Numbered from the stretch's first letter, positions 12,797 through 21,908 are shown. The stretch: DNA of 64,000 bases from Acidobacteriota bacterium (GCA_021780075.1 JAJXZL010000023.1:1-64000), one strand, 5' to 3'. Translations and numbers: made by a program. The notes: generated from the sequence alone by a model not told the origin.

Positions 12797-13087
12797 TTAT
12801 GCGGCGTCGTCCAGCGTAACTGAAACCTTGCGCCCAAGCGCGGCGGCGATGTTGATCAGAGCGTCAATGGAGAAGCGCGAGATGCGCCCGCGAAGCAAGT
12901 CGTTGATGCGTGGCTGGGTCACACCGCATCGGGTGGCGGCTTCGGCCTGGGTCCAGCCTTTGTCGGCGATGATGGCCGCAATCTGCTGCATCAGTGCCGA
13001 GCGCAACCGCAGGTTGGCAGCCTCTTCCGGCGTCTCAGCAAGCGCATCCCAAACACTGGCGTATGTCTTGGCCGTGACTTTGCTCAT
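12797..13087 (-). CDS. XRE-family antitoxin (HigA-like)
   Basis: 96 residues. A helix-turn-helix is seen at about 45-80 (GWTQAEAATRCGVTQPRINDLLRGRISRF, given in part). The N-terminal helix probably contacts the toxin. It would neutralise the toxin and repress the operon through the 13418-13437 palindrome. The start overlaps the toxin stop as ATGA, so the two are translationally coupled. Toxin-before-antitoxin order is typical of higBA-type modules. Confidence 0.85.
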   Translation of the reverse strand: MSKVTAKTYASVWDALAETPEEAANLRLRSALMQQIAAIIADKGWTQAEAATRCGVTQPRINDLLRGRISRFSIDALINIAAALGRKVSVTLDDAA

Positions 13088-13410
13088 TTTGCACCTCGCA
13101 TCAGTTGATCGAATCGCCGCTTGGCGGTTTCAATGTCGCGTTGCGTCGTAGTCTGAGTCTTCTTTTGGAAAGCGTGAAGGACATAGACGGCGTCTTCCAG
13201 GCGCGCTGTGTAGATGACGCGGTATGTGCCGGACCCGTCCCAGATTCGAATCTCTTCCACTCCCCTGCCAATCGATGGAATGGGCATGAAATCATCGGGA
13301 GCCAGTCCGTTCTGCACCTTTTCCAACTCGTAGCCGGCGTTTTGGCGAGCATCTTTGGGAAAGTCGCGGAGCACCTTGAGCGAGTCGCCAAGAAACCGGA
13401 TGGGTTTCAT
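13084..13410 (-). CDS. HigB/RelE-like (phage Gp49-like) type II toxin
   Basis: 108 residues from the ATG at 13410. Related to ribosome-associated mRNA interferases of the RelE/HigB superfamily. Recognisable blocks are FPKDARQNAGYELEKVQNGL, MPIPSIGRGVEEIRI, the strand GTYRVIYTA, and FQKKTQTT, the usual C-terminal basic strand. The frame is open upstream to 13557, but that part runs through the operator and an intergenic repeat, so the 13410 start is preferred. Activity on mRNA is family inference. Confidence 0.83.
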   Translation of the reverse strand: MKPIRFLGDSLKVLRDFPKDARQNAGYELEKVQNGLAPDDFMPIPSIGRGVEEIRIWDGSGTYRVIYTARLEDAVYVLHAFQKKTQTTTQRDIETAKRRFDQLMRGAK

Positions 13411-13417
13411 AAAGCGA

Positions 13418-13437
13418 TTATATCTGTTTTGATATAA
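13418..13437. promoter_or_regulatory. Palindromic operator of the toxin-antitoxin operon
   Basis: Perfect inverted repeat TTATATC-N6-GATATAA, 8 nt before the toxin start codon. It is AT-rich in a GC-rich setting, as expected for an autoregulatory site bound by the XRE antitoxin. It would overlap a -10 element. Confidence 0.6.
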
Positions 13438-13464
13438 AACACAAGGATTGCCAAGTGGCCGCCC

Positions 13465-13526
13465 CATAAGTTTTAGCAGCAAAGCACCACAACGACCTGC
13501 ATGGGACAGCAACGAACCCATCCCAG
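13465..13526. repeat. Second copy of the intergenic repeat, right of the toxin-antitoxin pair
   Basis: Shares CCCATAAGTTTT, AACGACCT and the exact 18-mer GCAACGAACCCATCCCAG (13509-13526) with 12600-12705. Both copies are in the same orientation and bracket the operon. The remaining bases to 13656 show no gene. Confidence 0.55.
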
Positions 13527-13656
13527 ACGGATTCATCACCACGATCCCGGCCCACACATGCAGCTCCCGTAACCGCCAGCAGCAGCTTCGTCAGGCCCAC
13601 GGCCAGCAATCGCCTCCACCCAGTGCATCCCGCGCGAGCTCAGGCCGTGTGCTGTG

Positions 13657-13688
13657 GCGGCACAGGGAGATCGCCTCTCTGTGCCGCC
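13657..13688 (-). terminator. Terminator of the IPT-domain gene
   Basis: Stem GGCGGCACAGGGA / TCTCTGTGCCGCC (one mismatch) with loop GATCGCC, 11 bp beyond the stop of the minus-strand gene. No strong T-tract. Confidence 0.55.
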
Positions 13689-13698
13689 GCAGTTACGA

Positions 13699-15903
13699 CT
13701 ACTGGATCTGAGTTATATACACCCCGGCATTACTTTCGGTTAGTTCGTCGGTTGAATAGAGCATGCTCGCGGTAACCACAAGCCAGTCGCCGCGCAGGCC
13801 GTCACGTTCCATACCCACCGTTGCGATGGAGGAGCCATCCGGTGCAGCTACCGAGTCGATGTCCTGGCCGGGCATGTAGGTATCAAGCACAGTCAGAATC
13901 GGCGCCGCAACGGGTCCCTTGGCCAGATAAATTCCGTCAACGGAACCAATCATGGCTTTGAAGGTGACCTTATAGGTTTCGTCTGACTGCCCTGCAACAG
14001 CGATGAATGAAGAGGAGCGCCAGCGAGGCGGCTCAGCCTCACCGCCCTCCGTGGATGAACCCGCGGCCGGCGGGCGGCCCGAGAAGACCCAGTACACAAA
14101 GTCGTCAAACTCTCCAGGAGTCTTGGCAACCGGGATAAGCGTCCCCTTCTCGCGGTCGTAAATAAAGATTCCCTGATTCACAGGAATCTTCGCCTTGTAG
14201 CCATTGGGATACATCGCGTTGCAGGCGGCAATCACGTCCTTGTTGCCATCCGTGGCGCACAGGAGAACACGCAATTTTGTATTCATTCCCCATGCTCCCC
14301 AGAAGGCCACGTAGCGGCCGTCAAAGGAAAGCCCCTCGCCCAGACGATTGAACGTGACGCCGTCCCGCTCTCCGGGCACCTGCGAGCCGATACCGACGAT
14401 CGTTGTGAGCGTAGGCGACGGCTCGATTGGAGCTTCGTAGATGCCGCCCAGGCTCGGATTGTCCTCGTTGTCGAGTCCCACAAACACTGCCAATTTATTG
14501 GCAGCGCTGGGAGTCGTGGCAGCGCTGGGGGGCGCTGTAGAGCCGAAGACCACCGTGCCGCCTTCCGGCTGGTTCGGAATCAGCGTCTCAGAGCTCGCAA
14601 TCAACCCCACCGACGACTTGCCGCCTGCACCTACCAGATCGCGGAAGAAGACGCCAGTCTTGCCGATGGTATCCACGGTGTAATTCCCTTTGAAGACCAC
14701 AGTGGAACCGCCGGTAATTGCCGGCGAACCCGGGAACTGGTCAAACCGAGTTACAGGAGTGACACCGGGCACCGCGAAGTAAGAGTAATCAATCGTGGCA
14801 TCAAGCGCATCCTTAACCGCTCCCAGCAGGTTTACGCCCGTGACAAGCGATCCAGTGGGATTCGAGAAAATCCCCGTGGTGCCGAGACGAGTTGTGGTAT
14901 CAGACGTCAGGTTATACCAATAGACCGGCTCGGACTGTCCGCGGAAGGCCACGGTATCTGAGTTCATATCAATGCGCGGGAACGACGGGAACTGGATGAA
15001 GGTGGCATCGAGATTGTTCGGATCAGGAACCGCCGCGCTGTTGTCGGTAATCTTCGCGGGTGCTGACATGGTGCTAACATCGCGGACGTAGATTCCGACC
15101 GTTGGCCCTTGCGAACCCTTGCTTTGGCCCTTGAATACCACCAGGCCGTCCCGGTTCACTGAAGGCTGGTTGTAGCTGTTGAACTTTCGATCGGCGTGAT
15201 CGGGAACGGCCGTCTGGTTGTTGGCGACCGTTTGCCAGTCCGTTACGGCTCTCCCGCGCACAATCAGCATCACGACGTTGGATTGACCACCACCCGGTTC
15301 AGGATTTGTCACGCTGATTGGAACGGCGCCCGCCTCACCAAGATAATCGGCCGGTATCTCCACATCAATCGCTTCTGACTGTATGTGTATGGGCAACGGA
15401 TCGAGCTGTGCGAGTCGTTCTGCTGTCCCGACGTTTACCTTCACGCCGGCAACAAATCCCGAGCCAAGAAGAGTAACAGTCTTTGGCAGATTGCTAACCG
15501 TAAGGCTTGACGGTGTAATTGCCGATATCACGGGAACTGGATTCACCACATAGAAGTCGAGCGAGTTAGTCGTCCCACCCTTTGTGTCCAGATTCACTAC
15601 GGTCACGCTGGCAGTGCGCGTTGTGGCGAGCTCATTGGCTGGCACCGTAGCACGAACCGTCTTGGTGTCAACATAAGTGGTGGCTAGTTGAGTATTTCCG
15701 AATAGAACAAGCGCGCTACGCTTAAATGAGGTTCCGGTAAGAGTCAGAATAAGGTCGCCTGACCCAACCACGGCTTGCGTGGGACTCAGAGCGCTCAGTG
15801 TGTACTTGGTTGTGGTTGGTGCTGCGGTCAGATCAGATCCTGCCAGTGGATAGCAGACCAGGGCGAGTGCAAAAGCAGCAAAGAGCTTGACTAGCTTAAT
15901 CAT
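13699..15903 (-). CDS. Secreted IPT/TIG-domain protein with a beta-rich C-terminal region
   Basis: 734 residues. The ATG at 15903 follows GAGGAG by eight nt. A signal peptide (MIKLVKLFAAFALALVCYPLAG) is followed by two immunoglobulin-like IPT/TIG units. The first (about 35-125) holds LSPTQAVVGSGDLILTLTG and the second (about 128-220) holds SAITPSSLTVSNLPKTVTLLG. The last ~500 residues contain repeated Trp/Phe-rich strands (VVFKGQSKG, TVAFRGQSE, STVVFKGNY, YVAFWG) that suggest a propeller-like fold. Probably extracellular or surface-exposed, with a binding rather than catalytic role. No enzyme motif was seen. Confidence 0.75.
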   Translation of the reverse strand: MIKLVKLFAAFALALVCYPLAGSDLTAAPTTTKYTLSALSPTQAVVGSGDLILTLTGTSFKRSALVLFGNTQLATTYVDTKTVRATVPANELATTRTASVTVVNLDTKGGTTNSLDFYVVNPVPVISAITPSSLTVSNLPKTVTLLGSGFVAGVKVNVGTAERLAQLDPLPIHIQSEAIDVEIPADYLGEAGAVPISVTNPEPGGGQSNVVMLIVRGRAVTDWQTVANNQTAVPDHADRKFNSYNQPSVNRDGLVVFKGQSKGSQGPTVGIYVRDVSTMSAPAKITDNSAAVPDPNNLDATFIQFPSFPRIDMNSDTVAFRGQSEPVYWYNLTSDTTTRLGTTGIFSNPTGSLVTGVNLLGAVKDALDATIDYSYFAVPGVTPVTRFDQFPGSPAITGGSTVVFKGNYTVDTIGKTGVFFRDLVGAGGKSSVGLIASSETLIPNQPEGGTVVFGSTAPPSAATTPSAANKLAVFVGLDNEDNPSLGGIYEAPIEPSPTLTTIVGIGSQVPGERDGVTFNRLGEGLSFDGRYVAFWGAWGMNTKLRVLLCATDGNKDVIAACNAMYPNGYKAKIPVNQGIFIYDREKGTLIPVAKTPGEFDDFVYWVFSGRPPAAGSSTEGGEAEPPRWRSSSFIAVAGQSDETYKVTFKAMIGSVDGIYLAKGPVAAPILTVLDTYMPGQDIDSVAAPDGSSIATVGMERDGLRGDWLVVTASMLYSTDELTESNAGVYITQIQ

Positions 15904-16548
15904 TTGAACGCTCCTCAAGTCCATTCCGGCATCTTTGCCGGCGAGCACACATGTTTTCCCGCATCTGTGCAATTGATGTGCATGCCGTGCCGGAAATGTT
16001 ACATGCCGCTAGACCTATGCAAATGGATTGCCATATCTCATTCGAGTTGTAAGTCGTTGTAATAAGCGAATCTTGAGTTAAATGCTGCTGTAACATGCAG
16101 ACCCTGGTCGTCCAAATATTGTTACGATCAGTCAAAACATTAGGACAAATTGAACCCATCCATGCTTCGCTGCATTGGCGCGACTCCATAGAAGAACGTG
16201 TGCATCTCAACGAACAGGGATTCAACGGAACCAGCCTCCTCGTCGTCAGGCCATTGTTGCCGCTCTGCAGAGCCTGCCGTGAGCTGCGCCAAGGGAATGT
16301 GCTTCCACGCCCCGGTAAAACCGCAAACTTCAATCAACGGGTTCGCCCGATTTCAGATCCGCAATTCCATTTCTCTCAGATTTTTGCAATGGATGCACCA
16401 CTGTTGGTGAAATCCACAGATAAATCCGTTTTTTGCACTTGCTTCCACAGGTCGAGCAGGTGCAAAGTCTCTACCAGTTGGTGAGCCTGTAGGGAATTGG
16501 AAATGACATTTCCAGTCTGACAGGAAATGTAGTACCCGATGAAAATCG

Positions 16549-17030
16549 GAGATTCGTCACCGGCCTTTGCGAAGGTGGAGCACGAGAGGGACGACGAAGA
16601 TTCATCTGCGGCCCAGCCGCAAACGGAGCTTCGATGAAACTCAAAGGCGAAACAAACGGCCAGCCGAAGGACAAGATTCGATAGAAGTCGGAGAGGCATC
16701 GACAGTCAGGCAGGAAGATGAAGAGTTCGGTGGAAGTCGGAAATTGATTGAAGGCGAAAGCCCGAGATTCAAAATTCGAGTGAAGCAGGAAATTCATCCC
16801 CGGCCCTCGCAGGACGATGCAAAGTTCGGTGGACGTCGAAGTCGCGTCACCGGCCCTTGCGGAGATGGAGCGGAAGATAGAAATCGGAGAATCATTTGCG
16901 GCTGGGATGCAAATGCAGGATTCGATGAAATCTGAAGTTCGATCGACGGTCAGCCGGAAGATGCAGCATCGAGGGAAGTCGAAGATTCATCGTCAGGCAT
17001 CGCTGGATGGTGTCAAATTCGATGAACTAC
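16549..17030 (+). repeat. Degenerate ~48-bp tandem repeat array
   Basis: Units starting GAAGATTCATC or variants recur every 44-57 nt (about 16549, 16598, 16643, 16689, 16737, 16787, 16844, 16889, 16938 and 16982). The closest pair is GTCACCGGCC-TTGCG-AG-TGGAGC at 16556 and 16847, with the following GCGGC...GCAAA...TTCGATGAAA shared as well. Forty-eight nt is 16 codons. Translated pieces give recurring KIH-R-S/A and F-D/G-E patterns in shifting frames, as in a decayed repeat-protein gene. No intact gene is convincing. The rest of 15904-16548 shows no gene either. Confidence 0.5.
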
Positions 17031-17046
17031 GAGAGCATCCGGAAAG

Positions 17047-17084
17047 CGCCAGAGGCCGCAAGGTCTCTGGCGTTTTCGATTTTG
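17047..17084 (+). terminator. Hairpin terminator after the repeat array
   Basis: Stem CGCCAGAGGCC / GGTCTCTGGCG with loop GCAA (one mismatch), then CGTTTTCGATTTT. The T-rich side favours the plus strand. It could also serve the minus-strand gene at 17132. Confidence 0.65.
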
Positions 17085-17131
17085 CGCCCTAAAAGTTGAT
17101 TGGGTCCGGCCACACCTTGCGCTTGTCTGCC

Positions 17132-17563
17132 CTAAAAAATCAGCACAGCAAATCCCAGCAGCACTACAGCCATCACAACCAGTGCAAGGTTCATGTCGAT
17201 CTCGATGATGCGGCCGCGGGTGCGGATGCGCGCGGGCGCAATGCCGTTGGGGTCGTGCAGAGCGCCTGCGTAGAGCCGCCGTGCAAACAGAGCCGTCAGA
17301 AAGCCTGCCAGCGGCACAGCAGTCAACAGGGCAGCCAGGTCGAAGCGCGAGCCCGCGCCGCTTCCACTCCACCAGAGCAGAGCCACAATCACCGCAGATG
17401 CCATCGTCTGCGTGAAGGTCTGCCAGACCACGTGAAAGCGAGAATGCCCCGGCCACAGCGGATTGGTGGCGTGCGTTCGATTCAGGTCAATAAATAGGGG
17501 AACGACGCCCTGCCCGGCGGCAAGAGCAGTGAGGATCGCGCGAGAAAGCAGAGGCGCATGCAT
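17132..17563 (-). CDS. Small four-helix membrane protein, unknown function
   Basis: 143 residues with four likely membrane segments (about 5-25, 50-68, 75-95 and 122-142). The conserved-looking LFIDLNRTHATNPLWPGHSRFHVVWQTF lies between segments 1 and 2 (quoted in part: LNRTHATNPLWPGHSRFH). This resembles a DUF6640-type family, but the assignment is from memory. Downstream of the drug-exporter gene on the same strand with a 67-bp gap. Confidence 0.6.
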   Translation of the reverse strand: MHAPLLSRAILTALAAGQGVVPLFIDLNRTHATNPLWPGHSRFHVVWQTFTQTMASAVIVALLWWSGSGAGSRFDLAALLTAVPLAGFLTALFARRLYAGALHDPNGIAPARIRTRGRIIEIDMNLALVVMAVVLLGFAVLIF

Positions 17564-17629
17564 CAGCGGCAGTGTAGTCCATCGGGGCTGAGTTTCAAGC
17601 TTGAATCGCGCAAGCCGGAGCGCAGCACG

Positions 17630-19279
17630 CTAGTGCATTGCTGCGCCCTCGCTCGGTGCTTGTCCGGGGCGATTCTTGTTCAGCAGAAACGCCAGTACGA
17701 TCAGGCCGGTCGACATCCATGACAGCTCCATGTACACGTCCTGGTAGCCCTGCATTTGGGCCTGCATGTTCAGCTGCGTGTAGATGGAGGCCAACGCCAT
17801 GGTCTTGCCATTGGCGGTGCCGAACTGGTTGCCCAGGAAGCCAGTGAGCGCCTGGCTCTGCTGTTGGAAGGCGATCGAGGCCGACTGCATGGCACTCTGC
17901 AGGTGCTGCTGGTGCCACATGGCGCGGCTGGTCACCTGCGCGTTGGTAATCGCGATCAGGATGCTGCCTCCCAGATTGCGCACAAAGTTGATCAGTCCTG
18001 CCACCTGATTACTCTCCTCCTTCGGCATGCCCACGTAGGCTGCGTTCGTGATGGAGATGAAGCAGAAAGGCAGCGGCAGCATCTGGACGACGCGCAGCCA
18101 CGACGCCTGCGCAAAGGTCATTTGCAGGTTGGTCACCTCTGCCGCGTAGCGGAAGGTAAGCACCAGCAGCGTGAAGCCGATGAGAGTGAGCGTGCGCGCA
18201 GACACCTTGCCTGTCGCGTACCCGGCAAAGGGCATCACGAAGACCAGCGTGATGCCGCCGGCGGTCAGGGCCAGTCCCGCGGTCGTAGCGTTGTAGCCCA
18301 GTAGTTCCTGCATGAACTGCGGCTGCAGCACGGTGTTTGCGTTCAGCACGCCTCCCACCAGCATCATCAGGAAGCAGCAGATGGCGAAATTTCTAAATCG
18401 GAAGAGCTTGAGGTTGATCAGCGGGTTCTTGTGGCGCCACTCCCATACGGCCAGGCCAATGAGGCTGCCGATAAAGAGTACCGCGAAGAAGCGGATGAAG
18501 CCGGAGGCAAACCAGTCGTTCTCTTCGCCTTTGTCGAGCATGATCTGCAGGCCGCCCATCGAGAGCGTCAGGAAGGCCAGACCCACGTAGTCCATATTGC
18601 GCAGCTTTGAGGGATCTGCCTTGATCCACGGGGGATCCTCGACCAGCCGGCTCACCAGAATGTAGGCCAGAATACCTACCGGGATGTTGATAAAAAATAT
18701 CCAGCGCCAGGAGAAATTGTCAGTGATCCAGCCGCCCAGCGTAGGGCCGATGGAGGGCGCCAGCACAGCCACAAGGCCATAAAGTGCAAAGGCCTGGCCG
18801 CGCTTGTGGGGCTCAAAGGAGTCGGCCATGATGGCCTGAGCCATCGGCTGCATGCCGCCGCCACCCGCACCCTGAATCACGCGGAAAATAATAAGCAGGG
18901 GCAGTGAGGGAGCCACTCCGCACAGGAAGCTGGCGATCGTGAAGATCATAATGCAGAAAACAAAAAAGTTGCGCCGACCCATCAGGCTGCTTGCCCATCC
19001 GCCGAGCGGCAGAACGATGGCGTTTGAGACCAGATAGCTGGTCAGCACCCAGGTGCCCTGGTCGGTGCTCGCGCCGAGCGTGCCGGCTATGTGCGGCAGG
19101 GCTACGTTCGCGATGGAAGTGTCCAGCACCTCCATGAACGCCGCCAGCGCCACGGTCATGGCGATAAGCCACGGATTGACCCTCGGCTTCCAGACCGCAT
19201 GCAGGTCGGGGCTCGGATTCTTCACCGTTGTAGACCGTGTACCGGCTCCTGCCGGGGATAGGGATTGCGTATCGGCCAA
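17630..19279 (-). CDS. MFS drug exporter, DHA2 (EmrB/QacA) family
   Basis: 549 residues and about 14 membrane helices. DHA2 marks are LDTSIANVALPHIAGTLGAS in helix 1 and motif C-like IQGAGGGGMQPMAQAI, plus GPTLGGWITDNFSWRWIFFINIPVG. A proton-driven exporter of hydrophobic drugs or toxins in the inner membrane. The TTG start at 19279 is supported by AAGGAG seven nt upstream. No membrane-fusion partner (EmrA) is adjacent, which leaves open whether it works alone. Confidence 0.9.
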   Translation of the reverse strand: MADTQSLSPAGAGTRSTTVKNPSPDLHAVWKPRVNPWLIAMTVALAAFMEVLDTSIANVALPHIAGTLGASTDQGTWVLTSYLVSNAIVLPLGGWASSLMGRRNFFVFCIMIFTIASFLCGVAPSLPLLIIFRVIQGAGGGGMQPMAQAIMADSFEPHKRGQAFALYGLVAVLAPSIGPTLGGWITDNFSWRWIFFINIPVGILAYILVSRLVEDPPWIKADPSKLRNMDYVGLAFLTLSMGGLQIMLDKGEENDWFASGFIRFFAVLFIGSLIGLAVWEWRHKNPLINLKLFRFRNFAICCFLMMLVGGVLNANTVLQPQFMQELLGYNATTAGLALTAGGITLVFVMPFAGYATGKVSARTLTLIGFTLLVLTFRYAAEVTNLQMTFAQASWLRVVQMLPLPFCFISITNAAYVGMPKEESNQVAGLINFVRNLGGSILIAITNAQVTSRAMWHQQHLQSAMQSASIAFQQQSQALTGFLGNQFGTANGKTMALASIYTQLNMQAQMQGYQDVYMELSWMSTGLIVLAFLLNKNRPGQAPSEGAAMH

Positions 19280-19454
19280 AAAACTGCTCCTTCAATCTCT
19301 TATCGGCGTTATTCCGCGCAGGAAAGCAAGGCTTGGCGCGGTCAGTGGTCATCAGGCTGCCCGCAGCGCTCTTCTGGCAAGGGGCTATCAAAGCGTCATA
19401 CTTGATCTTAGATTCGTTACGGCGGCAATCGGGTTCATGGATTCTGATACGGCG

Positions 19455-20681
19455 TTAGAGTGCACGAATGGCCTCGGGCGTTGACGTAGGGGATGCTCGC
19501 CATCCGTAGAGAGCGATGCTGAGCGCCACGAGCTGCATGACGACAATGAGGGCGGCGCAGGCAGGCCACTTGCCCAGCGCCCAGAAGGCTCCGGGCACCA
19601 CGCCCGCGGCTGTGCCGCCAAGATAGTAGCAGGTCAGATAGATGCCCGCCGCGGTCACGCGCGTTTCCGGCGGAGATGCCACGCGCAGGTGGCTCTGCGT
19701 CGCCGTCTGCGCGATAAAGACGCCACTGGAAAGCATGGCCAACCCCAGAATCACCACTGCCAGCGACGGCGCAAGGGTGAGCAGAACGCCCGCGATGGAG
19801 CAGCAGATGGCTCCGCTGATGCCGGCGCGCAGTCCCATGCGGGTAATCAGGTAGCCGGCCGCCGGGGTCACCACCAGGCCGACCAGGTAGACGAAAAACA
19901 GCGAGCTCAGAGCCGTCGTCGAGAGCAGAAACGGAGCCGCGCTCAGGTGAAAGGTGATCCAGGTAAACACGCCTACCAGCGAAAACAGTACGTTGAAGCC
20001 CACGGCAAAGGTCGCCACCAGGCGGCGTTTGTGCAGCAGTTCCCGCACCTGGTGGAGAAACACAGTCACCCCGACAGCCCCATGCTCTGCGATGGGACGC
20101 CGGCGTCCGTGTGGCAGCCACGCAGCCACGGCGGCTGCCCCGGCCAGCGATGCCGCGCCAAGCGCCACAAAGCTCACGCGCCAGCTGAACCAGTCCGCCA
20201 GAATCCCCGCGGAAACCCGGCCCATAAAGCCGCCAAGCGCCGTTCCGCTTACATAGAAGCTCATGATCAGCGCCACGCGCTCCGGCGGCCACTCCTCGCC
20301 AATGTAGGTCACGACGACGGCGACGATGCCGGGCACCGTGATCCCCTGAAGAAAGCGCCAGAAGACCAGTTGCGCCAAGGATGTGGAGGTGGCCGCCAGT
20401 AGCGTGGGCAGTGAGATGCCAACCAGCGACGCCACAATCACCCGCTTGCGCGGCAGTCGCTCCGTGAGCGCGCCAAAGATCGGTGCGGAGATGGCAACGC
20501 CCAGCGTTGCTGCGGAAACCGTCAGGCCCACACCCGCTTTGGAGGCATGGAATATCCGCGCCAGCATCGGCAGCAAGGGCTGCGTGCAATACACCTGAAG
20601 AAAGGCGCACACGCCGCACAGCGCGACGGCTGCTGCGGCCCAGGGGCTGGGCGATGGGCGCTCCTGAGAAAAAGTCTGCAA
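19455..20681 (-). CDS. MFS transporter, DHA1 (YnfM-like)
   Basis: 408 residues and twelve predicted helices. It has LQVYCTQPLLPMLARIFHAS at the N-terminus and the MFS loop signature GALTERLPRKRVI (about 70). Likely an inner-membrane efflux carrier; the substrate is unknown. The start is weak. TTG at 20681 has no obvious ribosome site, but no better start codon precedes the first helix. Confidence 0.83.
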   Translation of the reverse strand: MQTFSQERPSPSPWAAAAVALCGVCAFLQVYCTQPLLPMLARIFHASKAGVGLTVSAATLGVAISAPIFGALTERLPRKRVIVASLVGISLPTLLAATSTSLAQLVFWRFLQGITVPGIVAVVVTYIGEEWPPERVALIMSFYVSGTALGGFMGRVSAGILADWFSWRVSFVALGAASLAGAAAVAAWLPHGRRRPIAEHGAVGVTVFLHQVRELLHKRRLVATFAVGFNVLFSLVGVFTWITFHLSAAPFLLSTTALSSLFFVYLVGLVVTPAAGYLITRMGLRAGISGAICCSIAGVLLTLAPSLAVVILGLAMLSSGVFIAQTATQSHLRVASPPETRVTAAGIYLTCYYLGGTAAGVVPGAFWALGKWPACAALIVVMQLVALSIALYGWRASPTSTPEAIRAL

Positions 20682-20748
20682 AATACAGAATACCGGATTG
20701 CTGGTTTCGAAGTGCGTTCACGCGAATCCAGCGGCAGACTGGTTGAGT

Positions 20749-20779
20749 CCAGCCAGAGGCCGATGCTGCCTCTGGCTGG
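20749..20779 (-). terminator. Terminator of the 20789-21178 gene
   Basis: Perfect 12-bp stem CCAGCCAGAGGC / GCCTCTGGCTGG with a 7-nt loop, 10 bp beyond the minus-strand stop codon. Confidence 0.7.
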
Positions 20780-20788
20780 GTCTTCAAT

Positions 20789-21178
20789 TCAGTGCGCTTC
20801 AACTGCCTTTGCCATCTCCTCGTGCATCTGTGCGAGTTCCTGCATCTTTGCAGCGGCGTCTTTGAACATCTGCGCAAAATATTCGCAATGGCCAACCGTG
20901 CCAGTCGCCCATTTGGAGGAGCTGGTGAGTGGATTCTTCTTGTACTGCTCGGCCATTTGTGCGTGCTCCTTTGACTGAGCAAGATAGTCCTGCGCTTTCG
21001 CCTCGTAATACCGGGCAAGGCGCATGTGTTCGGCAGGCGTTTTCGCCGTGGCAATCAGGGAAAGCAGTTGCTGTTTGTTGAGCTTCTCTGCATGCTGGCG
21101 CTGCGCTGCTGGAACCTGTCCGAACGTCGCGATGGCCAGAACAATTGTGAGAGAAAGAATACCCAAAGTGCGTTTCAT
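20789..21178 (-). CDS. Small exported helical protein, unknown function
   Basis: 129 residues. The ATG at 21178 follows AAGGAG by six nt. The signal peptide is MKRTLGILSLTIVLAIATFG; the mature part is almost all helix and rich in Ala, Glu, His, Lys and Met (HMRLARYYEAKAQDYLAQSKEHAQMAEQY, in part). Its His/Met spacing (HCEYFAQMF, AQMHEEMAKAVEAH) could bind metal, but this is speculative. Upstream in-frame sequence to 21268 lacks a start with a ribosome site. Confidence 0.72.
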   Translation of the reverse strand: MKRTLGILSLTIVLAIATFGQVPAAQRQHAEKLNKQQLLSLIATAKTPAEHMRLARYYEAKAQDYLAQSKEHAQMAEQYKKNPLTSSSKWATGTVGHCEYFAQMFKDAAAKMQELAQMHEEMAKAVEAH

Positions 21179-21276
21179 TGCAATCTCCTTGTGCGATTCA
21201 AGCGTGCGTTCAATGCTGAGCCGCAAGGCCGTTCCGGCCCTGGCGGCTGCTTCATTGCGTTGTCGCAAAGTGAGAT

Positions 21277-21693
21277 CTAGATGCGGAAGGCGTGAAGCAG
21301 TAAATATCTGTCAGGCTCGGGACGCAGAGCATCAACGCGAGGCGCAGATCTAGGGGACTCCGCCAATCGCGCAAACAACGGAATCATCTGTGAAGCCACC
21401 GGAGCATGTCCGGTTGCAAAATCCGCTGGGGAGAAAAATAGAAGCGCCGCTTGAGAGAAAGAAAAGGAACATCCTCGCTGCCCGCAGGGGGACTCAGATG
21501 GGCCTCTCAGCATGCCAGCCTTGCAGCCGGCAACCATTTGGGCGGCCGGCGCATCGCTCATATGCATGCAGCAGTCGGCATTGCAATTGTTGCCCGAGCC
21601 AGGCCCGCGAATACACGATTCTTCCGCGAACACCGATTGCATCGTGAGAAGCAATGCGGCAGCCAGAGCAGCGGCTTTGAAAGTTCGCTTCAT
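21277..21693 (-). CDS. Small exported Cys-rich protein, unknown function
   Basis: 138 residues from the ATG at 21693, with a weak ribosome site (CGGGA). A signal peptide (MKRTFKAAALAAALLLTMQSVFA) precedes a Cys/Met cluster CNADCCMHM at about 35-45, then further Cys at about 58, 69 and 73. A C-terminal half with no family likeness follows. The arrangement recalls periplasmic metal-handling proteins, but I do not recognise it. Confidence 0.5.
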   Translation of the reverse strand: MKRTFKAAALAAALLLTMQSVFAEESCIRGPGSGNNCNADCCMHMSDAPAAQMVAGCKAGMLRGPSESPCGQRGCSFSFSQAALLFFSPADFATGHAPVASQMIPLFARLAESPRSAPRVDALRPEPDRYLLLHAFRI

Positions 21694-21908
21694 GGAATCC
21701 CGTGCAAGTATCAATGGCGCGGTTGCCAAATACCGTGACCTGCATCACGCATTGAGAAGTGATTAAAATCACAGTTCACAGTGCGCAAAGGTGCGAGAAA
21801 GGATGTACCTGAGTAGGCAGGCATGGAGTATTCCGAGGTATCCGTGGGAAAAGCTCACGAATTGTTCGCCTTGATTCCATGTTCCACATGCTTCTCCGGG
21901 AGGAAAAC

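Noticed and set aside
16549-17030. Repeat array considered as a CRISPR locus
   Set aside because: Units are degenerate, abut each other without unique spacers, are not constant in length, and no cas gene is nearby.
19435-21054. A 539-codon open frame on the minus strand that overlaps the MFS gene
   Set aside because: Its translation is low-complexity Arg/Ala/Gly-rich and is the reverse-phase shadow of the MFS transporter, whose helices and loop signature are clear.
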